Part shown: one piece after another, positions 26,253 through 35,197 of the stretch
How the letters are laid out: each line of letters starts with the position of its first letter
Position numbering within the stretch: the stretch's first letter is position 1
Source: Micromonospora sp. NBC_01740
GTDB lineage: Bacteria > Actinomycetota > Actinomycetes > Mycobacteriales > Micromonosporaceae
DNA: 64,000 nt
Assembly: GCF_035920365.1 (NCBI RefSeq)
Contig: NZ_CP109150.1
Coordinates: forward strand, 1,860,001-1,924,000
Direction: 5' to 3'
Notes under the pieces: model-generated
What the model was told of the DNA's origin: nothing
Databases searched by the model: none
What the model saw: only the letters and a program-made list of their open reading frames with translations
Program-made: the position numbers and the translations under genes

Positions 26253-28100
26253 ATGGATCAGCAGGTACGACGACGGCGAAGAGCCCTCGTCATCGGTGTC
26301 GCCGCCGCGTTGACGGCAGGGGCCGTCGCAGGTGCGCCGGCCCGGGCGGTAAGCGGGGGCAGCCCGGTCACGGACAGCGCGTACGCCTTCGCGGCGAAGG
26401 TCACCTTCGGTGAGGTGGGCGCCTGCTCCGGGGCGCTGGTCGCGCCCCAGTGGGTGTTGACGGCCCATTCATGCCTTCCCCCCACCCCGGGCCCGCGCTC
26501 GACTGCGAGCGCGCCCGCGTGGCCCACCACGGTCACCGTGGGCCGGCTGGATCTGACCACGAACGACGGCCGGGTGCAGCGTGCCAATCTCGTGGTGTCG
26601 CACCCGGATCGGAACCTCGCGCTGCTCCGGCTCACGCTGCCGGTGGTCGGCGTCACCCCGGTCGCGCTCGCCACCGGGGCACCCGTGCCGGGCGAGACGT
26701 TGCAGGCGCTCGGCTTCGGTCGTACCGCCACCGAGTGGGTGCCCGACAAGCTGCACGGTGCGCCGGTCACGGTCGGCGCCGTCTCGGCCACCTCGGTCGC
26801 GATCAGCAACGGGCAGGGTGGGCCGACCACCTGCAAGGGCGACGCCGGAGGGCCGGCGGTGCGGGTGGTGGACGGGCGTCCCGAACTGGTTGCCGTGCAT
26901 GCCACCTCCTGGCAGGGCGGCTGTCTCGCCGAGACGGAGACCCGGCGGGACGCCATCGAGACCCGCACGGACGACCTGGCCGGCTGGATCCGCCAGAACA
27001 CGCCCAACAACTGCAGTGCCGGTGGCGCGAGTCACGGCCCGGCCGACCAGGCGGGTGTGGTGATCCTGGGCGACTGGACCGGCGACTGCCGCACCGACGC
27101 GCTTGTCCAGCTCGCCGACGGCAGGCTGCGGGCGTACCCGTCGAGCGGCGACCTCTCGGGCACCGCCCCGCTCTTCCCGTCGCCCTACCGCTACGTGGGG
27201 ACGAACTGGGGCGGGGCGAACCGGCCGCGGGCGCTCACCGGGGACTTCACCGGGGACGGCCGGACGGACATCATCGCGCAGAGCGGCGACGGCACCCTGA
27301 CCGCCTGGGAGTCGACCGGCGACCTCTCCGCCGACTACCGGCTCTTCGCCGGGGCGTCCGCGATCGTCGGCACCGCCTTCACCAGCGGCTCGATCCCCCG
27401 CCTGATCCCGGGCGACTTCAACGGCGACGGCCGCACCGACCTCCTCGGCCAGCTGCTCAACGGCACGCTACGGGTCTGGACGTCCACGGGCGACCTGTCG
27501 GCCGACGCCCAGCTGTTCGCCGGGACGACGAGGGACGTCGGCACGGGTTTCACCACCACGGAGGTGCCGCGCATCCTGACCGGCGACTTCAACGGCGACG
27601 GGCGGACCGATCTGATCGCCCAGCACGCCGACGGCACCATGAAGGGCTACCCGTCCAGCGGGAATCTTTCCATGGACATGAGGCTCTTCCCGACGACTCT
27701 CGTGGCGAAGGTGGTCGGCACCGGTTGGCGGAGTTCCTCGATTCCTCGGATCCTGCCGGCCGACTTCGACGGTGACGGCACCACCGACCTGGTCGCCCAG
27801 CTCGCGGACGGACGGCTGCGGGCGTACCGGTCGTCGGGGGCGATGACCGGCGAGGGGCTGCTGTTCTCCGGGCCCTACCCGTACGTGGGCACGAACTGGG
27901 GCACGACGAACCGGCCCCGCATCCTGGTGGGGGACCTCACCGGCGACGGACGCACCGACCTGATCGGCCAGGACTCCGCCGGCGTCATGCTCGGCTTCCA
28001 GTCGACCGGAGACCTGAGCGCCGACTTCAAGCTCTACGCCACCAGCACCAGTGCCGTGGGCAGCGGCTGGACGCCCAGCAGCATCCCGCGCGTCTTCTGA
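26253..28100 (+). CDS. Secreted trypsin-like pseudoprotease with FG-GAP repeats
   Basis: 615 residues. The ATG at 26253 follows GGAACGGAGAG. A signal peptide (RALVIGVAAALTAGAVAGAPARA) leads into a chymotrypsin-fold domain (about 33-255). H72 is present in LTAHSC. The usual Asp position reads Asn (N121 in DRNLALLRL) and the nucleophile motif GDSGGP reads GDAGGP (A198), so proteolysis is not expected. Residues 270-615 hold about seven FG-GAP/VCBS-type repeats with calcium-loop sequences such as GDFNGDGRTDLL and ADFDGDGTTDLV, probably a beta-propeller. A binding or scaffolding role outside the cell is most likely. The next gene is mqnC, after a hairpin. Confidence 0.87.
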   Translation: MDQQVRRRRRALVIGVAAALTAGAVAGAPARAVSGGSPVTDSAYAFAAKVTFGEVGACSGALVAPQWVLTAHSCLPPTPGPRSTASAPAWPTTVTVGRLDLTTNDGRVQRANLVVSHPDRNLALLRLTLPVVGVTPVALATGAPVPGETLQALGFGRTATEWVPDKLHGAPVTVGAVSATSVAISNGQGGPTTCKGDAGGPAVRVVDGRPELVAVHATSWQGGCLAETETRRDAIETRTDDLAGWIRQNTPNNCSAGGASHGPADQAGVVILGDWTGDCRTDALVQLADGRLRAYPSSGDLSGTAPLFPSPYRYVGTNWGGANRPRALTGDFTGDGRTDIIAQSGDGTLTAWESTGDLSADYRLFAGASAIVGTAFTSGSIPRLIPGDFNGDGRTDLLGQLLNGTLRVWTSTGDLSADAQLFAGTTRDVGTGFTTTEVPRILTGDFNGDGRTDLIAQHADGTMKGYPSSGNLSMDMRLFPTTLVAKVVGTGWRSSSIPRILPADFDGDGTTDLVAQLADGRLRAYRSSGAMTGEGLLFSGPYPYVGTNWGTTNRPRILVGDLTGDGRTDLIGQDSAGVMLGFQSTGDLSADFKLYATSTSAVGSGWTPSSIPRVF

Positions 28101-28106
28101 CCGGAG

Positions 28107-28146
28107 GGTGCGGCGTCGTCCGTCGTCGGACGGGCGGCGCCGCACC
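28107..28146 (+). terminator. Strong hairpin after the trypsin-like gene
   Basis: An 18-base stem (left arm beginning GGTGCGGCG, right arm ending CGCCGCACC) contains two G-U pairs and a four-base loop. It starts six bases after the stop and precedes mqnC. Confidence 0.65.
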
Positions 28147-28244
28147 ACCGGCGAGGGTGAACACCGTCACACCCGACGCGCCGCCGGGCGGGCTGTTCGG
28201 CGGCCATCGACCGGTCCCCTGAGCGGGCGACGTAGGCTCGGGGG

Positions 28245-29435
28245 GTGAGTGTGAGCCGGGAGATCGACGACATCCTGCAGCGTGGCGCGGACAGCGGGCG
28301 GATCACGCCCGAGGAGGCCCTGCTGCTCTACACCGAGGCGCCGTTGCACGCCCTGGGCGAGGCCGCCGACGCGGTGCGCCGACGCCGCTACCCGGACAAC
28401 GTCGTCACGTACCTGATCGACCGCAACATCAACTACACGAACGTCTGCGTGACGGCGTGCAAGTTCTGCGCGTTCTACCGGGCCCCCAAGCACAAGGAGG
28501 GCTGGACCCACCCGACCGAGGAGATCCTGCGCCGCTGCGGCGAGGCGGTCGAGCTGGGCGCCACCCAGGTCATGCTCCAGGGCGGGCACCACCCGGACTA
28601 CGGCGTGGAGTACTACGAGGAGCTGTTCTCCTCGGTCAAGAAGGCGTACCCGCAGCTGGCGATCCACTCGATCGGCCCCAGCGAGATCCTGCACATGGCC
28701 AAGGTCTCCGGCGTCAGCCTCGACGAGGCCATCGCCCGGATCAAGGCGGCCGGGCTGGACTCGATCGCCGGCGCCGGCGCGGAGATGCTGCCCGCCCGCC
28801 CGCGCAAGGCCATCGCGCCGCTGAAGGAGTCGGGCGAGCGCTGGCTGGAGGTCATGGAGCTGGCGCACCGGCAGGGCGTCGAGTCGACCGCCACCATGAT
28901 GATGGGCACCGGCGAGACCGCCGCCGAGCGGATCGAGCACCTGCGGATGATCCGCGACGTGCAGGACCGCACGAAGGGCTTCCGGGCGTTCATCCCCTGG
29001 ACGTACCAGCCGGAGAACAACCACCTCAAGGGCCGGACCCAGGCCACCACCCTGGAGTACCTGCGGCTGGTCGCGGTGGCCCGGCTCTTCTTCGAGACGG
29101 TGCCGCACCTCCAGGCGTCCTGGCTGACCACCGGCAAGGACGTCGGGCAGCTCGCCCTGCACATGGGCGTGGACGACCTCGGCTCGATCATGCTGGAGGA
29201 GAACGTCATCTCCTCGGCCGGCGCGCGGCACCGCTCCAACCTGCACGAGCTGATCGGCATGATCCGCTCGGCGGACCGGATCCCCGCCCAGCGCGACACC
29301 CTCTACAACCGGCTGGCCGTGCACCGCACCCCGGCCGACGACCCGACCGACGAGCGGGTCGTCTCGCACTTCTCCTCGATCGCCATGCCGGGCGGTGGCG
29401 CCGGGAAGTCCCTGCCGCTGGTCGACGCCCGCTGA
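28245..29435 (+). CDS. mqnC: Cyclic dehypoxanthinyl futalosine synthase MqnC (radical SAM)
   Basis: 396 residues from the GTG at 28245; a second GTG two codons later is also possible. MqnC cyclises dehypoxanthine futalosine in the futalosine menaquinone route. The radical SAM motif CVTACKFC gives C68, C72 and C75, following IDRNINYTNV. Downstream blocks QGGHHPDYGVEYYEELF and AGAEMLPARPRKAI are diagnostic. It stands alone between two hairpins, so it has its own promoter. With mqnE and mqnA it shows that this organism uses the futalosine rather than the classical Men pathway; mqnB and mqnD are not in the window. Confidence 0.95.
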   Translation: MSVSREIDDILQRGADSGRITPEEALLLYTEAPLHALGEAADAVRRRRYPDNVVTYLIDRNINYTNVCVTACKFCAFYRAPKHKEGWTHPTEEILRRCGEAVELGATQVMLQGGHHPDYGVEYYEELFSSVKKAYPQLAIHSIGPSEILHMAKVSGVSLDEAIARIKAAGLDSIAGAGAEMLPARPRKAIAPLKESGERWLEVMELAHRQGVESTATMMMGTGETAAERIEHLRMIRDVQDRTKGFRAFIPWTYQPENNHLKGRTQATTLEYLRLVAVARLFFETVPHLQASWLTTGKDVGQLALHMGVDDLGSIMLEENVISSAGARHRSNLHELIGMIRSADRIPAQRDTLYNRLAVHRTPADDPTDERVVSHFSSIAMPGGGAGKSLPLVDAR

Positions 29436-29463
29436 GCGGGGCGTCCGCAGGCACCCGCACCAC

Positions 29464-29497
29464 CGACACCCCACCGCCGTCCGGCGGTGGGGTGTCG
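29464..29497 (+). terminator. Terminator after mqnC
   Basis: A perfect 16-base stem with a two-base gap: CGACACCCCACCGCCG at 29464-29479 and its complement at 29482-29497. It is 28 bases after the mqnC stop. Confidence 0.75.
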
Positions 29498-29786
29498 TCG
29501 TACGTGGACCACTGCGTGGATCATGGGAATACGGAAAGTGACGGTAAATGAGTCGCTCGGCTGTCCGATCGGGTGAATTCCCGTCGGCCGTTGATCTCAA
29601 TTAGATTGCCGTTCGGAGTCGGTGTCGGGGTGGCCGGGGCAGCAAGACATATCAATCCGGGCATTCCTTAAGTGATTCTTAGCCAGGCTGTTCAACGCGC
29701 CCGTCCTGCGGGGTGGCGGGCGTGATCGCTTACCGCTAACGTCCCCGGCCGTACCTTTCCTTCACCCCAACGGGGGGAACTCTTCC
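29498..29786 (+). other. Leader and promoter region of the first LPXTG gene
   Basis: With the terminator this makes up a 351-base gap. The stretch is clearly less GC-rich than the coding DNA (for example TTGATCTCAATTAGATTGCC and CATTCCTTAAGTGATTC), as expected for a promoter and leader of a strongly expressed surface protein. No open frame or RNA is recognisable, and the -10 and -35 boxes cannot be fixed by eye. Confidence 0.5.
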
Positions 29787-30992
29787 ATGATCTTCCGTAA
29801 CCGTTCGCTGGCGCGTATCGGCGCCGGCGCGCTGCTCGCCTCCGGCGCGTTGACCGTCCTCGGTAGCCCGGCTCACGCCTCGGGCACGGAGACGGACCTC
29901 GCGATCGAGGTGGCCGGCACGCGGGTCGCCGCCAACGCGCAGGGCAAGTTCGCCTACGCCAAGGTGACCAACACCGGCAAGAACACCCCGAGCGAACTGT
30001 CGGTGCGGGTGGACGTGTCCAAGGTCGACTTCGACAAGGTCGCCGCCGTGCCGGCCGTCGAGGACGGCTGCGACATCGAGCTCGTCGGGGAGAAGCCGAC
30101 CGCGTTCATCTGCCACGCGACGGAGAAGGGCCTGCCGGGCCCGGGTGAGACCACCGACCTGCCGATCGTCCTGTTCAAGTTCGAGGCCGAGGGCACCTAC
30201 AAGGCCCCGCTCTCCTTCAAGCTCATCTCGAAGGACGACACCAACGCGGCGAACAACACCAAGACCGCCACGTTGGACTTCTCCGACGCCAGCGGGCCGG
30301 ACCTCTCGGTCGTCGCCGAGGACGTCAAGCAGGCCGTGAAGATCGTCGACGGCAACCCGGTCTACTCCGGCGACCTGCACGCGGGCGGCCGCTCGGCGCT
30401 GACGTACTTCATCACCAACCAGGGTGACAAGGCCGCCGCCGGTCTGAAGATCAGCGTCAAGCTGCCCAAGGGCGTCACCCCGACCGAGGTGGAGCCGGGC
30501 TGCGAGTACGCGGCCGACAAGTCCACCTTCACCTGCACCTACGCCAACTTCGGCCTGATCCCGCAGGACGAGGACACCAACCCCGAGGACAAGCTCTACT
30601 CGGCCTACGGCTTCTACCACGTGTTCGACGTGGCGACGGACGTGAAGCCGGGTGCCCTCAAGGGTGGTCTGGTCAGCGTCGAGCCGGTCGGGTCCGCGCC
30701 CAGCCGGATGCGGGCGGCTGCGGTCACCCTGCCGGAGAACGTCACCGGCCTGCGGGCGACCGACGTGGACGCCACCGACAACTCCGACGCGTACGCCGTG
30801 ATCGTCGCGGCCAAGGGCGGCGCGGGCGGCGGCGGTGACGACGACGGCGGCCTGCCGGTCACCGGCGCGCAGACCACGCTGATCGGCGGCATCGGCGGCG
30901 CGGTGCTGATCGCGGGCGCGGCCATGTTCATGGTGGCGCGGCGGCGCCGGGTCGTCCTGGTGACCCCGGGCGACGAGAAGCCGACGGCCTGA
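29787..30992 (+). CDS. LPXTG-anchored surface protein, first of a tandem pair
   Basis: 401 residues. A signal peptide (SLARIGAGALLASGALTVLGSPAHA) is followed by two or more beta-sandwich domains resembling CARDB/DUF11-type modules (about 35-170 and 175-340), a Gly/Asp linker, LPVTG at 356-360, a hydrophobic helix and an Arg-rich tail (ARRRRVV). A class E/C-type sortase should link it to the cell wall; no sortase gene is in the window. Paired Cys residues in each module may form disulfides. The next gene is a diverged copy. The ligand or function is unknown. Confidence 0.87.
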   Translation: MIFRNRSLARIGAGALLASGALTVLGSPAHASGTETDLAIEVAGTRVAANAQGKFAYAKVTNTGKNTPSELSVRVDVSKVDFDKVAAVPAVEDGCDIELVGEKPTAFICHATEKGLPGPGETTDLPIVLFKFEAEGTYKAPLSFKLISKDDTNAANNTKTATLDFSDASGPDLSVVAEDVKQAVKIVDGNPVYSGDLHAGGRSALTYFITNQGDKAAAGLKISVKLPKGVTPTEVEPGCEYAADKSTFTCTYANFGLIPQDEDTNPEDKLYSAYGFYHVFDVATDVKPGALKGGLVSVEPVGSAPSRMRAAAVTLPENVTGLRATDVDATDNSDAYAVIVAAKGGAGGGGDDDGGLPVTGAQTTLIGGIGGAVLIAGAAMFMVARRRRVVLVTPGDEKPTA

Positions 30993-31038
30993 CGGTCGTC
31001 CTCCATCGACCCGCGAGGGTCGTTCACATAACGCACGG

Positions 31039-31076
31039 CAGCGGGGGCGGGATGGGTGACCATCCCGCCCCCGCTG
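31039..31076 (+). terminator. Terminator after the first LPXTG gene
   Basis: A perfect 17-base stem (left arm CAGCGGGGGCGGGATGG) with loop GTGA. The same stem design and nearly the same bases recur after the second LPXTG gene. Confidence 0.75.
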
Positions 31077-31215
31077 TGCGTCGGGCCGTCCCGTCCGACC
31101 GGATCGGCCGGACGGATGAAACACGATCTCCCTGCTGGCGTGCCGCTTCGACCTTCGATAGCGTCCGCCCGGGTTCCGCAACCATCCGTTTCTTCCCTAA
31201 CCCCCCGGGGGACCG

Positions 31216-32457
31216 ATGACCCTGTTCCATCGCTCGGCCCTGGCCCGCGCCGGTGCCGTGGCACTCCTCGCGGCGGGTGGCCTGACCACCGTCGCCGTTC
31301 CCGCCCAGGCCGCCGACGGGCCGGACCTCGCCCTGATCCCGATCAGCACTCAGCTCGCGAAGGGTGTCGACGCGGCCCGGAGCAAGCCGTTCAAGTTCAC
31401 CGTCACCAACGCCGGCACGGCCACGGCGGAGGACGTCTCGTTGCGGGTCAACACCCAGCAGCTCAAGGAGAAGCGCGTCGGCTTCCTGGTGCCCGAGGGT
31501 TGCCGCGCCATCGAGAGCCACCTCTACCAGTGCTCCCTCGGCGACCTGCCCGCCGGCACCAGCAAGGACTTCGGCGTCCCGCTGTTCAGCACGGGCGGCC
31601 GGGGCGACGGCGGCAAGTTGGTCGTCCACGTCGTCACCGCGACGCCCGGGGGCAAGGTTCGCGACAAGGTCGTCGTGCCGGTGACCGTGACGAAGCCCGG
31701 CTACGACCTCACCGCCTGGGCGCAGGACGTCCAGGCAGGCGTCGTGGTCAACGGCGCGGTGGCCGACGAGCCGGACCTCAGGCCGGTGCGCCGGGGCGAG
31801 ACCGTCCCGCTGGACTGGGCGGTCTACAACGACGGCAGCCGGCCCGCGACCGGCGTCTTCTACGGCATCACCCTCCCGGCGGGTGTGAGCTTCGTGACGG
31901 TGCCGCAGGGCTGCGTCACGCAGGTGTACCTCGGCAAGGAGCAGGCGTTCTGCGAGGACGCCGGCGCGACCATCCGCCGGGGGCAGTACTACACCGCCGA
32001 CGTGACGGTGAAGGTCGGCGACGACGTGACCGAGCCGGTGCTGCGGGAGGGCGACCTCTTCGCGTACGGGCTGGACGTCGCCGAGGGCGAGCCGGAGGAG
32101 GAGCCGCGGATCGCCGGCCAGGCGCAGCGGAAGGCCTTCTCCGAGGCCGACATGGGGGACAACCACACGTTCTTCGAGGCCTTCGTCGACCTGTCGGCGC
32201 AGCCGACCCCGACCCCGACCGGTGAGCCGACGCCGACCCCGACGGCGACCCCGACCGGCGTACCCACGGCGGCCCCGACCACCACCCCCGGTGGCGGTGG
32301 CGGCGGCGACGGCGGGCTGCCGGTGACCGGCGTGCAGGCCGGGCTGATCGGAGGCATCGGCGCGGCCGTGCTGCTGGCCGGCGGCGCGCTGCTGCTGCTC
32401 TCCCGGCGGCGCAGGGTCGTCCTGGTGGCGCCCGGCGACGAGAAGTCGACCGACTGA
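31216..32457 (+). CDS. LPXTG-anchored surface protein, second of a tandem pair
   Basis: 413 residues. The layout matches the preceding protein: signal peptide ([25 protein letters not shown]), two Cys-containing beta domains, then a Pro/Thr-rich wall-spanning linker ([19 protein letters not shown]), LPVTG at 368-372, a membrane helix and [17 protein letters not shown]. The last 45 residues are almost the same as in the neighbour, while the outer domains have diverged strongly. Its own upstream gap and terminator indicate separate transcription. The function is unknown; adhesion or envelope structure is plausible. Confidence 0.87.
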   Translation: MTLFHRSALARAGAVALLAAGGLTTVAVPAQAADGPDLALIPISTQLAKGVDAARSKPFKFTVTNAGTATAEDVSLRVNTQQLKEKRVGFLVPEGCRAIESHLYQCSLGDLPAGTSKDFGVPLFSTGGRGDGGKLVVHVVTATPGGKVRDKVVVPVTVTKPGYDLTAWAQDVQAGVVVNGAVADEPDLRPVRRGETVPLDWAVYNDGSRPATGVFYGITLPAGVSFVTVPQGCVTQVYLGKEQAFCEDAGATIRRGQYYTADVTVKVGDDVTEPVLREGDLFAYGLDVAEGEPEEEPRIAGQAQRKAFSEADMGDNHTFFEAFVDLSAQPTPTPTGEPTPTPTATPTGVPTAAPTTTPGGGGGGDGGLPVTGVQAGLIGGIGAAVLLAGGALLLLSRRRRVVLVAPGDEKSTD

Positions 32458-32467
32458 CGTACGACGA

Positions 32468-32503
32468 CGCGGGGGCGGGGTGGGCGACCATCCCGCCCCC
32501 GCG
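32468..32503 (+). terminator. Terminator after the second LPXTG gene
   Basis: A 16-base stem (CGCGGGGGCGGGGTGG against CCATCCCGCCCCCGCG, one G-U pair) with loop GCGA, starting 11 bases past the stop. It is near-identical to the one at 31039. Confidence 0.75.
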
Positions 32504-32572
32504 GCGTGTCCGGGGTGGTGGGGCGGCCGACCCACCGGCCGCCCGCGTGGGCCGGACTGGCAGAGTGGAGGG

Positions 32573-33283
32573 GTGAGCCGTACCCCGCAGGGCCAGCGCG
32601 CCAACCTGGACAAGCAGCCGCACGAGGTCGCCGCGATGTTCGACGGCGTGGCGGCTCGCTACGACCTGACCAACACCGTCCTCTCCTTCGGGCAGGACCG
32701 GTTCTGGCGCCGGGCCACCCGGGCCGCGCTCGACCTGCGGCCTGGTGAGCGGGTGCTCGACGTGGGCGCCGGCACCGGCGTGTCCACCGAGGAACTGGCC
32801 CAGTCGGGCGCGTACGCGGTGGGCGCCGACCTGTCCCTCGGCATGCTGCGCGTCGGCAAGCGCACCCGTCCCCAGGTGCCGCTGCTGGCCGGGGACGCGT
32901 TGAAGCTGCCCTTCGCCGACGCCAGCTTCGACGCGGTGACCATCTCGTTCGCGCTGCGCAACGTGAACGACACCGACGCCGCCCTGCGGGAGTTGGCCCG
33001 GGTCACCAGGCCGGGCGGCCGGCTGGTGGTGTGCGAGTTCAGCACCCCGGTGAACCCGGCGTTCCGCACGGTCTACCTGTCGTACCTGATGCGTTCGCTG
33101 CCGAGCGTGGCCCGCACCGTCTCCAGCAACCCCGACGCGTACGTCTACCTGGCGGAGTCGATCCGGGCGTGGCCCGACCAGCCGGCCCTGGCCGCGCGGA
33201 TCGGCGCGGCGGGCTGGGGCAGGGTGGCCTGGCGCAACCTGACCGGCGGGATCGCGGCGTTGCACCGCGCGGTGCGCGTCTAG
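32573..33283 (+). CDS. menG: Demethylmenaquinone methyltransferase MenG (UbiE type)
   Basis: About 236 residues from the GTG at 32573, immediately after GGAGGG. The class I methyltransferase has an SAM-binding motif [15 protein letters not shown]. UbiE family blocks are [26 protein letters not shown] near the start and [38 protein letters not shown] in the middle. It adds the final ring methyl group to make menaquinone. menJ and complex I genes follow on the same strand, linking quinone finishing with its main user. Confidence 0.93.
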   Translation: MSRTPQGQRANLDKQPHEVAAMFDGVAARYDLTNTVLSFGQDRFWRRATRAALDLRPGERVLDVGAGTGVSTEELAQSGAYAVGADLSLGMLRVGKRTRPQVPLLAGDALKLPFADASFDAVTISFALRNVNDTDAALRELARVTRPGGRLVVCEFSTPVNPAFRTVYLSYLMRSLPSVARTVSSNPDAYVYLAESIRAWPDQPALAARIGAAGWGRVAWRNLTGGIAALHRAVRV

Positions 33284-33348
33284 ACCTGTTCGGCGCCCTT
33301 TCCCTGAATATCCGTTTTTGCTCCACTTTGTTCCGTAAGCTCGCCCCC

Positions 33349-33579
33349 ATGACGGGACGACACCAGGCGGTCGGCGCGGAGGCCACCGACGACGACGCGA
33401 CCGAGCTCATCGCCCAGCTCAAGGAGCTGGCCGGCGCGGATCCCGCCGACGTCCGTCAGGTCGTGGCCGAGGTGCTGGCCGCCCTGGACCGCGCCGCCGG
33501 CGGCGCGCTGCGCGAGCACCTGCCGGAGACGATCCGGCACGACGCCGGCCTGGATCCGGCCGCCTCCGCCCGGCACTGA
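33349..33579 (+). CDS. Small acidic conserved-looking protein, unknown function
   Basis: About 76 residues from the ATG at 33349 (MTGRHQAVGAEATDDDATEL). It is mainly helical and acidic (TELIAQLKELAGADPADVRQVVAEVLAALDRA), with no membrane helix or Cys. The upstream 65 bases are relatively AT-rich (CCGTTTTTGCTCCACTTTG) and could carry a promoter. It lies between menG and menJ. No family is recognised; the codon bias of a real gene and its fixed position make it believable. Confidence 0.6.
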   Translation: MTGRHQAVGAEATDDDATELIAQLKELAGADPADVRQVVAEVLAALDRAAGGALREHLPETIRHDAGLDPAASARH

Positions 33580-33688
33580 GGCCCGCCCCGGCGCCCCGCC
33601 TCCGACCTCGGCCGACGTGTCTCCGGCAAGTTAGGTACCCCTGGTCCGGCGTGGTCATGACGTCGGTCATAGACTCCCACCGTCTGGC

Positions 33689-33706
33689 TTGTGAAGCATT
33701 TCACGA
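33689..33706 (+). promoter_or_regulatory. Rex-type operator upstream of menJ
   Basis: TTGTGAAGCATTTCACGA at 33689-33706 matches the Rex operator TTGTGAA-N4-TTCACAA at every defined position but one. In Streptomyces, Rex senses NADH/NAD+ and controls respiratory genes, including nuo. The site is 21 bases before menJ and heads the menJ-nuoA-N region, so high NAD+ would be expected to repress it. Confidence 0.75.
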
Positions 33707-33727
33707 GCATGCGGGAGGAGGCGCGGG

Positions 33728-35005
33728 ATGGCCGCGGTGGAGCATGACGCCGACGTGATCGTCGTGGGCGCCGGTCCCGGTGGGTCGGCTACCGCATACC
33801 ACCTGGCTCGGCACGGCGTACGGGTGCTGCTGCTGGAGAAGACCGAGTTCCCCCGGGAGAAGGTCTGCGGCGACGGGCTGACCCCGCGCGCGGTGCGGCA
33901 GCTCATCCGGATGGGCGTGGACACCTCGCCCGAGGCGGGCTGGCTGCACAACCGGGGCCTGCGGGTCATCGGCGGCGGCGTCCGGCTGGAGCTGGACTGG
34001 CCCGACCTGGCGAGCTTCCCCAACTACGGCCTGGTGCGCACCCGGCTCGACTTCGACGACCTGCTCGCCCGGCGCGCCGTCGAGGCCGGCGCCGAGCTGC
34101 GTACCGGCGTGAACGTCACCGGCCCGGTGCTGGGCCCGGACGGCCGGGTCACCGGCGTCGAGGCGGAGGTCGGCCCGGGCAAGGAGCCCGCCACCTTCCA
34201 CGCGCCGCTGGTCGTCGCGGCCGACGGGGTCTCCGGCCGCTTCCCGCTCGCCCTCGGGCTGGCCAAGCGCGAGGACCGGCCGATCGGCGTCGCCGTCCGG
34301 CGCTACTACCGCTCGCCCGCCAAGCACGACGACAACTACCTGGAGTCCTGGCTCGAGCTGCGCAGCAAGGACAGCGGCGACAACCTGCTGCCCGGGTACG
34401 GCTGGATCTTCGGGCTAGGCGACGGCCGGGTCAACGTCGGCCTCGGGGTGCTCAACTCCTCGTCCGCGTTCGGCAAGACCAACTACCGCCGGCTGCTCAC
34501 CGACTGGCTGGCCAACACGCCCGCCGACTGGGGCATGACCGACGAGGCGAACGCGGAGGGGCCGATCCTCGGCGCCGCGCTCCCCATGGGCTTCAACCGG
34601 GTGCCGCACTACACCCGGGGCGTGATGCTGGTCGGCGACTCCGGCGGCATGGTCAACCCGTTCAACGGCGAGGGCATCGCGTACGCGATGGAGTCCGGCG
34701 AGCTGGCCGCGGAGGTCGCCGTGCAGGCGCTCGCGCGCCCGGCCGGCGCGGACCGGGAGCGTGCGCTGACGGCGTACTCGACGGAGCTGAAGCTCCGCTT
34801 CGGCGGCTACTACCGGCTCGGCGGCATCTTCGTGAAGCTCATCGGCCGCCCCGAGATCATGCGGATGGCCACGAAGCACGGGATGCCGCACCCGATGCTG
34901 ATGCGCTTCGTGCTCAAGCTGCTGGCCAACCTGACCGACCCCCGCGACGGGGACGCGATGGACCGCGTCATCAACACGATGACGAGAGTGGCGCCCGCCG
35001 TGTAG
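33728..35005 (+). CDS. menJ: Menaquinone reductase MenJ / geranylgeranyl reductase family
   Basis: 425 residues. The FAD-binding GxGxxG motif is at the N-terminus (VIVVGAGPGGSATAYHLARHG), and EFPREKVCGDGLTPRAV is the family signature. Later blocks are GVMLVGDSGGMVNPFNGEGIAYAMESG and a C-terminal membrane-associated region. In mycobacteria, MenJ saturates one isoprene unit of menaquinone. Its place between menG and nuoA fits that role better than chlorophyll or archaeal-lipid geranylgeranyl reduction. The start has GGGAGGAGGC just upstream. It may be transcribed with nuo from the Rex-controlled promoter, although a 192-base gap follows. Confidence 0.88.
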   Translation: MAAVEHDADVIVVGAGPGGSATAYHLARHGVRVLLLEKTEFPREKVCGDGLTPRAVRQLIRMGVDTSPEAGWLHNRGLRVIGGGVRLELDWPDLASFPNYGLVRTRLDFDDLLARRAVEAGAELRTGVNVTGPVLGPDGRVTGVEAEVGPGKEPATFHAPLVVAADGVSGRFPLALGLAKREDRPIGVAVRRYYRSPAKHDDNYLESWLELRSKDSGDNLLPGYGWIFGLGDGRVNVGLGVLNSSSAFGKTNYRRLLTDWLANTPADWGMTDEANAEGPILGAALPMGFNRVPHYTRGVMLVGDSGGMVNPFNGEGIAYAMESGELAAEVAVQALARPAGADRERALTAYSTELKLRFGGYYRLGGIFVKLIGRPEIMRMATKHGMPHPMLMRFVLKLLANLTDPRDGDAMDRVINTMTRVAPAV

Positions 35006-35060
35006 CCCGAGGAACGAGCCTGCGAGCGCCCGCGGTCGCGACGAAGGCAGCCCCGTGTGA
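35006..35060 (+). repeat. Diverged copy of the operon linker repeat after menJ
   Basis: GAGGAACGAGCCTGCGAGC followed by CCCGCGGTCGCGACGAAGG closely follows the nuoM-nuoN linker (GAGGAGCGAGCTTGCGAGC, then CCCGCAGTCGCGAACGAAAGG). Here it follows a TAG stop, does not begin GTGA and does not reach the nuoA start, so it has no coupling role. Confidence 0.55.
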
Positions 35061-35197
35061 CGGCCCCGTCCACGGTCTGCGATGACCGCAGGTGCGGACA
35101 GGGGAGATCGACCCCCGCCGACGACCGTCGCGAGGGACGTGAATAGTGTGATTTTTGACAAGGACCAGGGGCAGGGAAGGACGAGCAGGAGAAAACG

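Noticed and set aside
31039..32503. The two similar GC-rich hairpins as a CRISPR-like or mobile repeat
   Set aside because: There are only two copies, each immediately after an LPXTG gene, explained by gene duplication and terminator function.
35130..35165. Possible second Rex site around GTGTGATTTTTGACAAGG before nuoA
   Set aside because: The left half partly matches but the right half does not give TTCACAA at the required spacing.
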